Origin: Gemmatimonadota bacterium
GTDB lineage: Bacteria; Gemmatimonadota; Gemmatimonadetes; Gemmatimonadales; GWC2-71-9
DNA: 14,485 nt
Reading direction: 5' to 3'
Assembly (NCBI GenBank): GCA_003222235.1
Contig: QHVD01000011.1
Location: 1 to 14,485 of the forward strand
Below, one piece after another: positions 6,175-12,880 of this stretch. The position numbers and the translations under genes are program-made. Position 1 is the first letter of the stretch. Every line of letters starts with the position of its first letter. Under the pieces are notes generated by a model, which ran no database searches, was not told the DNA's origin, and worked only from the letters and a program-made list of their open reading frames with translations.

Positions 6175-7199
6175 GGATCGGCCTCTCCCCCGAACGGCGG
6201 CTGCATTACGCCCCGGTCCGTGAGATAGGCGGTGACGTAGCGCGCCGGCGTCACGTCGAAAGCCGGGTTCAGCGCTGCGACTTGCGCCGGGGCCACCGGC
6301 CGGCCGGCGAGGGCTTTGACTTCTTCGGGCGGCCGGTGCTCGATGGGAATCCGCTCTCCGTCCTCGAGCGACGGATCGATCGTCGACGACGGCGCGGCGC
6401 AATAGAACGGCACGCCATGGTGGAGGGCCAGCACCGCCAGCGGGTAGGTGCCGATCTTGTTCGCGAAGTCCCCGTTGGCGGCAATGCGGTCGGCGCCCAC
6501 GATAACCAGGTCGATCTTCGCCTGGCGCAGCAGGGCGCCCGCGGCGGCGTCGGCGATCAGCGTGCACGAAATCCCGGCGTGCGTGAGCTCCCAGGCCGTG
6601 AGCCGCGCTCCCTGAAGCACCGGCCGCGTCTCGTCCACGAACACGTGCACCCGCCGGCCGGCCTCGTGAGCGAGATAGACCGGCGCCAACGCCGTCCCGA
6701 TTCCGCCCGTCGCCAGGGCGCCGGCGTTGCAGTGGGTGAGCAGGCTGGCTCCGTCCGGGACCAGCGGCAGGCCCGCCTCACCGATCTTCCGGCACATGGC
6801 GCGGTCCTCCTCCCAGATGGCCGTCGCCTCGGCGTGCAGCCGCTCCCAGATCGCCGCTCCGTCGCCCGGCGTCGCCGCCGCGACGCGCGTCATGCGGTCG
6901 AGCGCCCAGCGCAGATTCACCGCCGTCGGCCGGGCCGCGGCGAGCAGCCGCACCAGCTGCGGGAGACAGGCGAGAAAGGTCTCACGCGGCGCCGCCCGAA
7001 GCTCGCGCGTCCCGGCGACGAGCCCCATCGCCGCCGTGATGCCGATCAGCGGAGCGCCTCGCACCTGGAGCGTCCGGATCGCATCCGCCACGGCGTCGGC
7101 GCTCTCCAGGTCGCGCTCGATTTGCGCCTCCGGAAGGGCGCGCTGGTCGATGATGCGGACGGCGCCGCTCGGCGACCAGGCGATGGCCTGGATGGTCAT
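6171..7199 (-). CDS. mtnA: S-methyl-5-thioribose-1-phosphate isomerase
   Basis: A 342-residue protein of the aIF2B/MtnA family; MtnA isomerises the 1-phosphate of methylthioribose to methylthioribulose 1-phosphate in methionine salvage. Visible motifs are QVRGAPLIGI (45-54), LLTHCNAGALATGGIGTAL (153-171) with catalytic Cys157, VDETRPVLQGARLTAWEL, and GADRIAANGDFANKIGTY with catalytic Asp237. Residue spacing matches characterised MtnA proteins. I chose the ATG at 7199 (MTIQAIAW); the frame is open to 7313, but the extra residues would be a translation of the repeat element at 7212-7314. There is no Shine-Dalgarno site before this ATG; the stretch TTCTTGCCC is pyrimidine-rich. It is the first gene of the minus-strand run. 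No other methionine-salvage gene is present, so a role in 5-deoxyribose or other sugar-phosphate salvage is possible. Confidence 0.94.
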   Translation of the reverse strand: MTIQAIAWSPSGAVRIIDQRALPEAQIERDLESADAVADAIRTLQVRGAPLIGITAAMGLVAGTRELRAAPRETFLACLPQLVRLLAAARPTAVNLRWALDRMTRVAAATPGDGAAIWERLHAEATAIWEEDRAMCRKIGEAGLPLVPDGASLLTHCNAGALATGGIGTALAPVYLAHEAGRRVHVFVDETRPVLQGARLTAWELTHAGISCTLIADAAAGALLRQAKIDLVIVGADRIAANGDFANKIGTYPLAVLALHHGVPFYCAAPSSTIDPSLEDGERIPIEHRPPEEVKALAGRPVAPAQVAALNPAFDVTPARYVTAYLTDRGVMQPPFGGEADP

Positions 7200-7211
7200 G
7201 GGCAAGAAGCT

Positions 7212-7314
7212 AATGCGGAGTGCGGAATGGGGAATGCGGAGTGTAAGTGGAAGACCGAACACCAAAACGAACCCCACCCTGCAATTCCGCACTCCGCATT
7301 CCGCATTCCGCATT
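7212..7314. repeat. dispersed hairpin element, copy 1 (upstream of mtnA)
   Basis: The left arm (7212-7243) is a heptamer array (AATGCGG, AGTGCGG, AATGGGG, AATGCGG). The right arm (7283-7314) is its reverse complement at 27 of 32 positions, with a 39-base loop. The loop starts TAAGTGGAAGACCGAAC, nearly the same as the loop of the element at 9167-9270. It fills most of the 199-base gap between the divergent mtnA and TonB-receptor genes; the rest of that gap shows no clear promoter. Confidence 0.9.
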
Positions 7315-7398
7315 CGGTGCTTGCCCCATCCGTGACAGAACGCGGACGACCCAATCGTTTACTTACATGGCAGCGAGCCACGAAAGAGCGGGAGCCGA

Positions 7399-8733
7399 AT
7401 GCGAAGCGCGCGCAGCGGGCCGGGCGGTCGCGCACTGACGAGGCTGGTCACCGCACTGCTGCACGCCGGGGCCGCGAGCGTTGCGGCGCAGGCGCCGGCG
7501 CGCCCGGACACGACGGTCCCGGCGGGGACGGTTGTCGGCTCTGTGGTAGCGGCTCAGACCGGCGGCCCGCTGGAAGACGCGCTGGTCCTGCTCGAGCCGG
7601 CGCCGGCCGGCGCCATGCCCCCGGCGCCCGGCGGCCCGTCTTTCTGGGGAGGCGGCCGCGCCGCCCGCACCGACGCGAGCGGCGCGTACCGCTTCGACGG
7701 CCTGGCGGCCGGCCGCTACGGGCTGCACGTCCGGCGGCTCGGCTACCGTCCGGCGAGCCTCGAGATCGACCTGCGCGGCGATTCGCCTCTCCGCGTTTCC
7801 GTCGGGCTCGTGGTCGTGCCGAACGCCCTCGAAGCGGTGGACGTCGCGGGAGCCTCGCCGGCTCCGATCGCCATTCTCCGCGCCGATGCCGACGCGGCCG
7901 GGCGCGCGCGCCTGATGGCAGAGGAAGACCGCCGCGGCCGGTTTCTCGCGAGCGACACGCGTGCGCTGACCGCCGCCGATCTGACGGAGGCGGTCACCCT
8001 CGGCGAGACCGACCTGTTCCGCGCCCTGCAGCGGCTCCCGGGCGTCGCGACACGCGACGACTTCACCGCCGAGCTGTGGACGCGGGGCGGCCGGTGGACC
8101 GACACCCGCGTGACCTTCGACGGTCTGCCCCTGTTCAGCCCCGTGCACGTCGCCGGCGTCTTCGCCGGCGTAGACCCCGACGCAGTCGGCTCGGCGTTCT
8201 TTCATCCGGGCGTGCGCCCGGCGGCTTCGGGCGAGGGAGCCGCGGCGACGCTCGACCTGAGGTCACGACCCGCCACGGAGCCGGGGCTCCATGGGTTGGC
8301 CGAGCTTTCGGTCATCAGCGCTCGGGCGGCGCTCGAGCACGGCCCGAATGGCGCCGGCATCGGCTGGATGCTCGCCGCCCGGCGCTCCTACGTCGACCTC
8401 GCCGCAGACCTGCTCGCTGCGCTCAAGAGCGATTCCACGATCGCCGTTCCCTACTCGTTCACGGACCTGGCCGGCCGGCTCGACATCTCGCTCGGCGGGG
8501 CGCGCGCTCTCGAGGTGAGCGGGCTGAGTGCGGCGGACGCGCTGCGCGGCACCGTGCCGAACCTGCTGCGTCAAAACCAGGGCCGATGGGGCGACGCGGC
8601 TGTCCAGGCGACGCTCGTGACGCCGGTCGGGGGCCTGGTCGCGCGCTTCACGACGGGCGTGAGTCGGTTCGACGTCCGGGTGCGGCCGAGCTGCGCGACG
8701 CGGCCGGCAACGTTCTCACCAACCGCACGGTGA
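7399..8733 (+). CDS. TonB-dependent receptor, truncated N-terminal part
   Basis: The N-terminal third of an outer-membrane TonB-dependent receptor, which would import large nutrients. It has a signal peptide ending near ASVAAQ (residue 31), a carboxypeptidase-regulatory-like domain (about 43-150, TVVGSVVAAQTGGPLEDA, DASGAYRFDGLAAGRYGL, RRLGYRP), a plug domain (about 195-295, LFRALQRLPGVATRDDF, GLPLFSPVHVAG) and the first barrel strands. After residue 428 (about 8682) the frame runs only into off-frame sequence and stops at 8733, where a full receptor would need several hundred more residues. The downstream DNA encodes Ig-like repeats in another frame. GGGAG lies 4 bases before the ATG. Either a real fusion or deletion, or an assembly join of two loci, explains this. 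Function is probably lost unless the barrel part is elsewhere. Confidence 0.75.
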   Translation: MRSARSGPGGRALTRLVTALLHAGAASVAAQAPARPDTTVPAGTVVGSVVAAQTGGPLEDALVLLEPAPAGAMPPAPGGPSFWGGGRAARTDASGAYRFDGLAAGRYGLHVRRLGYRPASLEIDLRGDSPLRVSVGLVVVPNALEAVDVAGASPAPIAILRADADAAGRARLMAEEDRRGRFLASDTRALTAADLTEAVTLGETDLFRALQRLPGVATRDDFTAELWTRGGRWTDTRVTFDGLPLFSPVHVAGVFAGVDPDAVGSAFFHPGVRPAASGEGAAATLDLRSRPATEPGLHGLAELSVISARAALEHGPNGAGIGWMLAARRSYVDLAADLLAALKSDSTIAVPYSFTDLAGRLDISLGGARALEVSGLSAADALRGTVPNLLRQNQGRWGDAAVQATLVTPVGGLVARFTTGVSRFDVRVRPSCATRPATFSPTAR

Positions 8734-9146
8734 CATGGTCCAGCACCGACCCTTCGGTGTTCGTGATCGGGAGTGCCTCCGGCCACTCTGTCAGCGTGTT
8801 CGGCCACGCCGCCGGGACGGCCTCGCTGCAGGCGTCCAGCGAAGGGAAGACCGGCCAGGCGACCGTCACCGTCACTGCGCCTGCACCGGTGGGCACGGTC
8901 ACGGTCGTGCCCGAGAGCGCGACCCTGGCGGTCGGTGACAGCGTCTGGTTCAGGGCGGAGCTGCGCGACCCGGCGGGGAATTTGCTCGCCAATCGCATTG
9001 TGTCCTGGTCCGTGACCGACAGCTCGGTCATCGACCTCCATGCCTACGGCGCCCAGGCGCTCGTCCAGCCCCGCTCCTCAGGCAGCGCGATCCTGCGCGC
9101 CACGAGCGAAGGCAAGAGCGGGGAGGCGAGCATTATCGTGCGGTAG
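8685..9146 (+). pseudogene. C-terminal fragment with bacterial Ig-like repeats
   Basis: About 153 residues with two bacterial Ig-like (Big2-type) repeats, each opening with AELRDxAGNxLxNRxVxWS at 8685 and 8955, a 90-residue period. The repeats carry the typical VxVVPESATLAVGDSVWFRA linker and a final SGEASIIVR before the stop. Such domains occur in surface adhesins and secreted or lipid-anchored proteins. There is no start codon, signal peptide or ribosome site of its own; the 5' end joins the TonB receptor in a different frame at about 8660-8685. Adding a single base near 8682 would make the two frames continuous (VRVAAELRD), so one lost base plus an older fusion is an alternative. It probably represents the tail of a longer protein. 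Confidence 0.7.
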
Positions 9147-9166
9147 GCAGGTCGGGAAGCGCGATT

Positions 9167-9270
9167 GAGTGCGGAATTCGGAATGCGGAATGCGGAATGT
9201 CAGTGGAGGGTCGAACCGCGGCACGACGCTCCTTGGACATTCCGCATTCCACATTCCGCATTCCGCATTC
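9167..9270. repeat. dispersed hairpin element, copy 2 (upstream of enoyl-CoA hydratase gene)
   Basis: The left arm (9167-9200) consists of heptamers GAGTGCG, GAATTCG, GAATGCG, GAATGCG. The right arm (9237-9270) is its reverse complement at 31 of 34 positions, with a 36-base loop. The loop starts CAGTGGAGGGTCGAAC, matching copy 1. It ends 20 bases before the start codon of the crotonase gene. The same strand of the loop is seen in both copies, so relative to the neighbouring genes they point opposite ways. Confidence 0.92.
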
Positions 9271-9290
9271 TTCGTATACCATTCCTCCCC

Positions 9291-10073
9291 ATGAACTACG
9301 AAACCCTGCTGTTCGACCTCAAAGACGGCGTCGCGCTGATCACGATCAACCGCCCCGACAAGCTGAACGCGCTGAACGACCAGGTGCTGGAGGAGCTGGG
9401 GAGCGCCGCCGAGCGGCTCGCGACGGAGGACCCGATCAAGGGCGCGATCCTCACGGGCGCCGGCCGGAAGGCGTTCGTTGCAGGTGCGGACATCGGCGAG
9501 CTCGCGAAGCAAGGCGCCTTCGACGGCAAGGCCCGCGCGCTCCGTGGCCAGGCCGTGTTGCGACGCCTGGAAACCTGCGGGAAGCCCCTGCTCGCGGCCG
9601 TGAACGGCTACGCGCTGGGAGGCGGGTGCGAGCTCGCGATGGCCTGCCACCTGCGCATCGCCAGCGAGAACGCCCGCTTCGGCCAGCCGGAGGTCAAGCT
9701 CGGCATCGCCCCGGGTTACGGCGGTACGCAGCGTCTGCCCCGCCTGGTCGGGAAAGGCAACGCCCTCTACCTCATTCTGACGGGCGAGATGATCGACGCC
9801 GGCGAGGCTCACCGCATCGGCCTCGTCAACAAGGTCGTCCCCGCCGAGCAACTGCTCGCCGAAGCGGAGAAGATGTTGCGGGGTATCCTGGCGATGGGAC
9901 CGCTCGCGGTGCGGCTGGCGCTGGAGGCGGTGGAGCGGGGGCTCGGCATGACGCTCGAAGACGGGTTGCTCCTCGAAGCGAATCACTTCGGGCTGTTAGC
10001 CGGCACGCGGGACATGAAGGAAGGGCTCACGGCATTCCTCGAAAAGCGCGCGCCCAGATTCGAAGGCCGTTGA
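9291..10073 (+). CDS. enoyl-CoA hydratase/isomerase (crotonase family)
   Basis: A 260-residue cytoplasmic enzyme, the standard crotonase length, probably hydrating trans-2-enoyl-CoA in fatty-acid or amino-acid breakdown. Visible are ITINRPDKLNALN (18-30), the first oxyanion loop FVAGADIGEL (62-71), the second with catalytic Glu114 in ALGGGCELAMACH (108-120), and Glu134 in FGQPEVKLGIAPGYGGTQRL (130-149). Both glutamates needed for hydration are present, so hydratase is more likely than a pure isomerase; the exact acyl chain cannot be told. The ATG at 9291 gives the usual N-terminus; the longer open frame upstream is translated repeat. There is no Shine-Dalgarno site (CATTCCTCCCC precedes the ATG). 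Its stop overlaps the TTG start of the next gene. Confidence 0.93.
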   Translation: MNYETLLFDLKDGVALITINRPDKLNALNDQVLEELGSAAERLATEDPIKGAILTGAGRKAFVAGADIGELAKQGAFDGKARALRGQAVLRRLETCGKPLLAAVNGYALGGGCELAMACHLRIASENARFGQPEVKLGIAPGYGGTQRLPRLVGKGNALYLILTGEMIDAGEAHRIGLVNKVVPAEQLLAEAEKMLRGILAMGPLAVRLALEAVERGLGMTLEDGLLLEANHFGLLAGTRDMKEGLTAFLEKRAPRFEGR

Positions 10074-10453
10074 ACCGGTTTCTTGCGGCTTGCGGCTTGA
10101 GCCTCGCGGCCAGTTGCTTGTCCGAGCGCCCCCGGCCGGCGCCGCCCGTGGTCTCGATCACCCTCAACAAGGATTCGGTCCGGTCGGCAACGAACCCGCC
10201 CGACACGCTCACGGGAACCCTCCGCGCTCAGGACGCCGACGGAATCGACTCCGTCTGGCTGCAGCTCGACGACGACCCGCCCATCGCTGAAGACGGCCTG
10301 CTCCAAACGTCGTTTCAGAGTCCATTCCGGGTCGTCGTGCCGGCCGGGTTCAGCTCCGGGGCCCGGCTCCCGCTCACGCTGGAAGCGCGTGACGTCACGG
10401 GTTTCCGGAGCGTGCTCGACACGATGGTCCGGGTCGCCCGCGCCGGACCGTGA
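10070..10453 (+). CDS. small putative lipoprotein with Ig-like domain
   Basis: A 127-residue protein of unknown function. The TTG start overlaps the crotonase stop as TTGA, with GAAGG 3 bases before it. The N-terminus (MNRFLAACGLSLAASC) is a short lipoprotein-type signal; LAASC gives Cys16 as the likely lipidated residue, although LAAC at Cys8 also resembles the motif. A proline-rich stretch and one beta-rich domain follow (PPVVSITLNKDSV, LRAQDADGIDSVWLQLDDD, LEARDVTGFRSV), resembling Ig- or cadherin-like folds seen in secreted proteins. Heptamers TTGCGGC, TTGCGGC and TTGAGCC encode the hydrophobic part of the signal. The start is not certain: no ATG is available, and this is the only frame and position that yields a signal sequence. 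Confidence 0.62.
   Translation: MNRFLAACGLSLAASCLSERPRPAPPVVSITLNKDSVRSATNPPDTLTGTLRAQDADGIDSVWLQLDDDPPIAEDGLLQTSFQSPFRVVVPAGFSSGARLPLTLEARDVTGFRSVLDTMVRVARAGP
10083..10110. repeat. tandem heptamers in the lipoprotein signal sequence
   Basis: Four 7-base units, TTGCGGC, TTGCGGC, TTGAGCC and TCGCGGC, encode residues 5-14, the hydrophobic core of the signal peptide. Related units in inverted orientation (AAGCCTC, AAGCCTG) occur at 10549-10562. Confidence 0.65.
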
Positions 10454-10460
10454 GCCACAT

Positions 10461-10475
10461 AGACTTAGTAAGTCT
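10461..10475. promoter_or_regulatory. perfect 7-base inverted repeat, possible operator
   Basis: AGACTTA-G-TAAGTCT is perfect on both arms and touches the candidate -35 box that follows. The dyad with a 1-base centre would suit a dimeric regulator or a short hairpin. It is not followed by a T tract, so it is not a normal terminator for the lipoprotein gene. Confidence 0.5.
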
Positions 10476-10503
10476 TGCCCTGACAATGACTTCTGAGTAT
10501 TTT
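10475..10503 (+). promoter_or_regulatory. candidate sigma-70-type promoter for dciA-gyrB
   Basis: TTGCCC (10475-10480), a 17-base spacer and TATTTT (10498-10503) stand in an AT-richer pocket about 105 bases before the DciA-like gene. Position and spacing support a promoter, but the match is only moderate and it is not tested. Confidence 0.45.
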
Positions 10504-10539
10504 GTTCGGGCTGTGGACCCCCGTGGCCCTTTGCGTATG

Positions 10540-10591
10540 GGAGGCCCCAAGCCTCAAGCCTGGGGCTTCCGTCGCCCCGGGCCTGGGCCCG
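10540..10591. repeat. two hairpins in the leader of dciA-gyrB
   Basis: The first stem pairs 10540-10552 with 10558-10570 (11 of 13 positions, loop CTCAA). The second is CGGGCC-TG-GGCCCG at 10578-10591. Both lie between the candidate promoter and the ribosome site GGGAG, so they would be in the leader RNA. No T tract follows, so termination is unlikely; a leader structure or processing site is possible. Confidence 0.5.
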
Positions 10592-10608
10592 CGTACTGAA
10601 GGGAGCGG

Positions 10609-10920
10609 ATGAGGGATCGCAAGCAACGGCAGCCGATGGTGGTGGGAGACGCGCTCCGCAACTACCTCGCCCGGTCGGGGCTGGGCCGGCGGCTGGCCCA
10701 GGCGCAGGTCATCCCCGACTGGCTCTCGCTCGTCGGACCGCAAATCGGAGCAGTCACTCACCCCGAGAGCGTGACGCCGGACGGTACGCTGTTCGTGCGT
10801 GTCGCGACGAGCGCGTGGATGTCCGAATTGCAGCTGATGGCGCCGCAGATCATGGCCGCGATCAACGCCGGCCGCGGGGCCGGACGGATCAGGGCGATAC
10901 GCTGGCTTCTCGCACGCTAG
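10609..10920 (+). CDS. DUF721 (DciA-like) protein
   Basis: A 103-residue DUF721-family protein. The family includes DciA, which helps load the replicative helicase DnaB in bacteria lacking DnaC/DnaI. The domain covers nearly the whole protein: VGDALRNYLARSGLGRRLAQAQVIPDWLSLVGPQIGA is the helical first half, and LFVRVATSAWMSELQLM the strand and helix typical of the family. The stop lies 6 bases before gyrB; a DUF721 gene next to gyrB is a common replication-region arrangement. GGGAG lies 3 bases before the ATG. A helicase-loading role is inferred from family membership; other DciA features, such as an N-terminal extension, are absent. Confidence 0.82.
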   Translation: MRDRKQRQPMVVGDALRNYLARSGLGRRLAQAQVIPDWLSLVGPQIGAVTHPESVTPDGTLFVRVATSAWMSELQLMAPQIMAAINAGRGAGRIRAIRWLLAR

Positions 10921-10926
10921 AGCGCT

Positions 10927-12855
10927 ATGCCTAAAGGAAAGGCCGCCGCCCCCAAAGAGACCGATGCGGGCGACTACCAGGCCGACTCGATCCAGGTCCT
11001 GAAGGGGCTGGAAGCGGTGCGGCGCCGCCCGGCCATGTACATCGGGTCGGTGTCGGCGCGCGGCCTGCACCACCTCGTCTACGAAGTCGTGGATAACTCG
11101 GTGGACGAGGCGCTGGCAGGTCACTGCACGCGCATCGACGTGACGATCCACTCCGACAACGCGATCACGGTCGTCGACAACGGCCGCGGCATCCCGGTCG
11201 ACATTCACAAGACCGAGAAGAAGCCGGGGGTCGAGGTGGCGCTGACGATGCTCCACGCCGGCGGCAAGTTCGACAAGGCGACCTACAAGGTGTCGGGCGG
11301 GCTGCACGGGGTGGGGGTCTCCGTAGTCAACGCGTTGTCGGAGAAGCTGGAGGTGTGGGTGGACCGCGACGGCCAGCGCCATCACATGGCGTTCGAGCGC
11401 GGCGAGACGACGAAGCAACTCGAGGTGATCGGCAAGGCGAAGGGCACCGGCACGACCGTCTGGTTCAAGCCGGACCCCACGATCTTCACGGAGACTCGGT
11501 TCGACTACGCCACCCTCGCCACCCGGCTGCGCGAGCTCGCCTTCCTGAACAAGGGCCTCACCATCACGCTCAAGGACGAGCGCAAGGGCTCGCTGAAGGA
11601 AGAGACGTTCATCTACAAGGGCGGGCTCGCCGAGTTCGTGAAGCACCTGCTCGGCAACCGCAAGGCGCTGCACCCGAAACCGATCACGTTCGAGACCGAG
11701 CGGGAGGGAGTCCAGGTCGAGGGCGCGGTCCAGTACGACGACGGTTACAACGACAACACCTTCAGCTTCGTCAACAACATCAACACGCACGAGGGCGGCA
11801 CCCACCTCACCGGGTTCCGCGCCGCCCTGACCCGCACGATCAACGAATGGGCGAAGAAGGACGGACTCCTCAAGAAGGAGGAGTTCACGCTCACCGGCGA
11901 CGACGTGCGGGAGGGGCTGACCGCGGTGCTGCACGTCAAGGTGAAGGACCCCCAGTTCGAGGGCCAAACCAAGACGAAGCTCGGCAACTCGGAAGTCGAA
12001 GGGATCGTGAAGAGCGTGGTGAACGACGCGCTGGGCGATTTTTTCGACAAGAGCCCGAGCGTGGCGCGCACGATCATCGCGAAGGCGGTGAGCGCGGCGC
12101 GGGCGCGCGAGGCGGCGCGCAAGGCGCGCGAGCTGGTGCGCAAAAAGAGCGGTCTCGAGGCGGGCCTGCTTCCCGGCAAGCTCGCCGACTGCTCGCTCAC
12201 CGACCCGCAGCTGTGCGAGGTGTTCCTGGTCGAAGGCGACTCGGCGGGCGGCTCGGCGAAGCAGGCGCGGGACCGGAGCAACCAGGCGATCCTGCCCCTC
12301 CGCGGCAAGATCCTCTCGAACGAGGAGATCCGGACCATGATCACGGCGATCGGCACGGGCGTGGGGGAGGACTTCAACCTCGACGATGCGCGCTACCACA
12401 AGATCATCATCATGACCGACGCCGACGTGGACGGCGCGCACATCCGGACCCTGCTGCTCACCTTCTTCTACAAGGAGATGAAGCAGCTCATCGACGCCGG
12501 CTACATCTACATCGCGCAGCCGCCGCTGTACCGCCTCGCCAAGGGCAAGGAGGCGTTTTACGCCTACGACGACAAGGAGCGCGAGGGCTACCTCAAACGG
12601 CTCGCGAACGGCGAGGGCGGAGGGGGGGGCAGCGGCAACGTGGTCATCCAGCGGTACAAGGGCCTGGGGGAGATGAACCCCGATCAGCTGCGTGATACCA
12701 CGATGGACCCCACCAAGCGCACCCTGCTGAAAGTCACGATGGAGGATGCGGTGGAAGCGTCGGAGCTGTTCGAGACGCTGATGGGCGACGAAGTCGAGCC
12801 GCGGCGGAAATTCATCGAAGAAAACGCGAAGTTCGTCAAGAACCTAGACGTCTAG
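10927..12855 (+). CDS. gyrB: DNA gyrase subunit B
   Basis: A 642-residue type II topoisomerase ATPase subunit; with GyrA it introduces negative supercoils. The GHKL ATPase shows YEVVDNSVDEA (52-62) with catalytic Glu53 and Asn57, VVDNGRGIP with Asp84, and GGLHGVGVSVVNAL (124-137). The transducer carries QTKTKLGNSEV. TOPRIM metal sites are Glu436 in VEGDSAGGSAKQARD and Asp498/Asp500 in DADVDGAHI. The tail ends in RRKFIEENAKFVKNLDV, typical of short-form GyrB rather than ParE. The gene starts 6 bases after the DUF721 gene without a clear Shine-Dalgarno site. A G8 run (12622-12629) encodes a glycine-rich insert between the TOPRIM domain and the tail. The last codons and the stop lie inside the CTAGACGTCTAG palindrome. 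Confidence 0.96.
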   Translation: MPKGKAAAPKETDAGDYQADSIQVLKGLEAVRRRPAMYIGSVSARGLHHLVYEVVDNSVDEALAGHCTRIDVTIHSDNAITVVDNGRGIPVDIHKTEKKPGVEVALTMLHAGGKFDKATYKVSGGLHGVGVSVVNALSEKLEVWVDRDGQRHHMAFERGETTKQLEVIGKAKGTGTTVWFKPDPTIFTETRFDYATLATRLRELAFLNKGLTITLKDERKGSLKEETFIYKGGLAEFVKHLLGNRKALHPKPITFETEREGVQVEGAVQYDDGYNDNTFSFVNNINTHEGGTHLTGFRAALTRTINEWAKKDGLLKKEEFTLTGDDVREGLTAVLHVKVKDPQFEGQTKTKLGNSEVEGIVKSVVNDALGDFFDKSPSVARTIIAKAVSAARAREAARKARELVRKKSGLEAGLLPGKLADCSLTDPQLCEVFLVEGDSAGGSAKQARDRSNQAILPLRGKILSNEEIRTMITAIGTGVGEDFNLDDARYHKIIIMTDADVDGAHIRTLLLTFFYKEMKQLIDAGYIYIAQPPLYRLAKGKEAFYAYDDKEREGYLKRLANGEGGGGGSGNVVIQRYKGLGEMNPDQLRDTTMDPTKRTLLKVTMEDAVEASELFETLMGDEVEPRRKFIEENAKFVKNLDV

Positions 12856-12871
12856 ACGGCTAGACGTCTAG
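12844..12871. repeat. two perfect 12-base palindromes at the gyrB stop
   Basis: CTAGACGTCTAG occurs at 12844-12855 and 12860-12871, separated by ACGG. The same stretch reads as tandem octamers TAGACGTC, TAGACGGC, TAGACGTC. The first copy encodes the end of GyrB including its stop; the second supplies AGGA, the likely ribosome site of the next gene. Confidence 0.93.
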
Positions 12872-12880
12872 GAATGCACA

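Noticed and set aside
7200..7313. N-terminal extension of mtnA
   Set aside because: It would be a translation of the hairpin repeat; homologous MtnA proteins begin close to the ATG at 7199. The same kind of false extension precedes the crotonase gene.
6282..9146. Plus-strand open frame of 954 codons
   Set aside because: Most of it is antisense to mtnA or an alternative frame of the TonB receptor; only the last part, from about 8685, has real Ig-like sequence and is reported separately.
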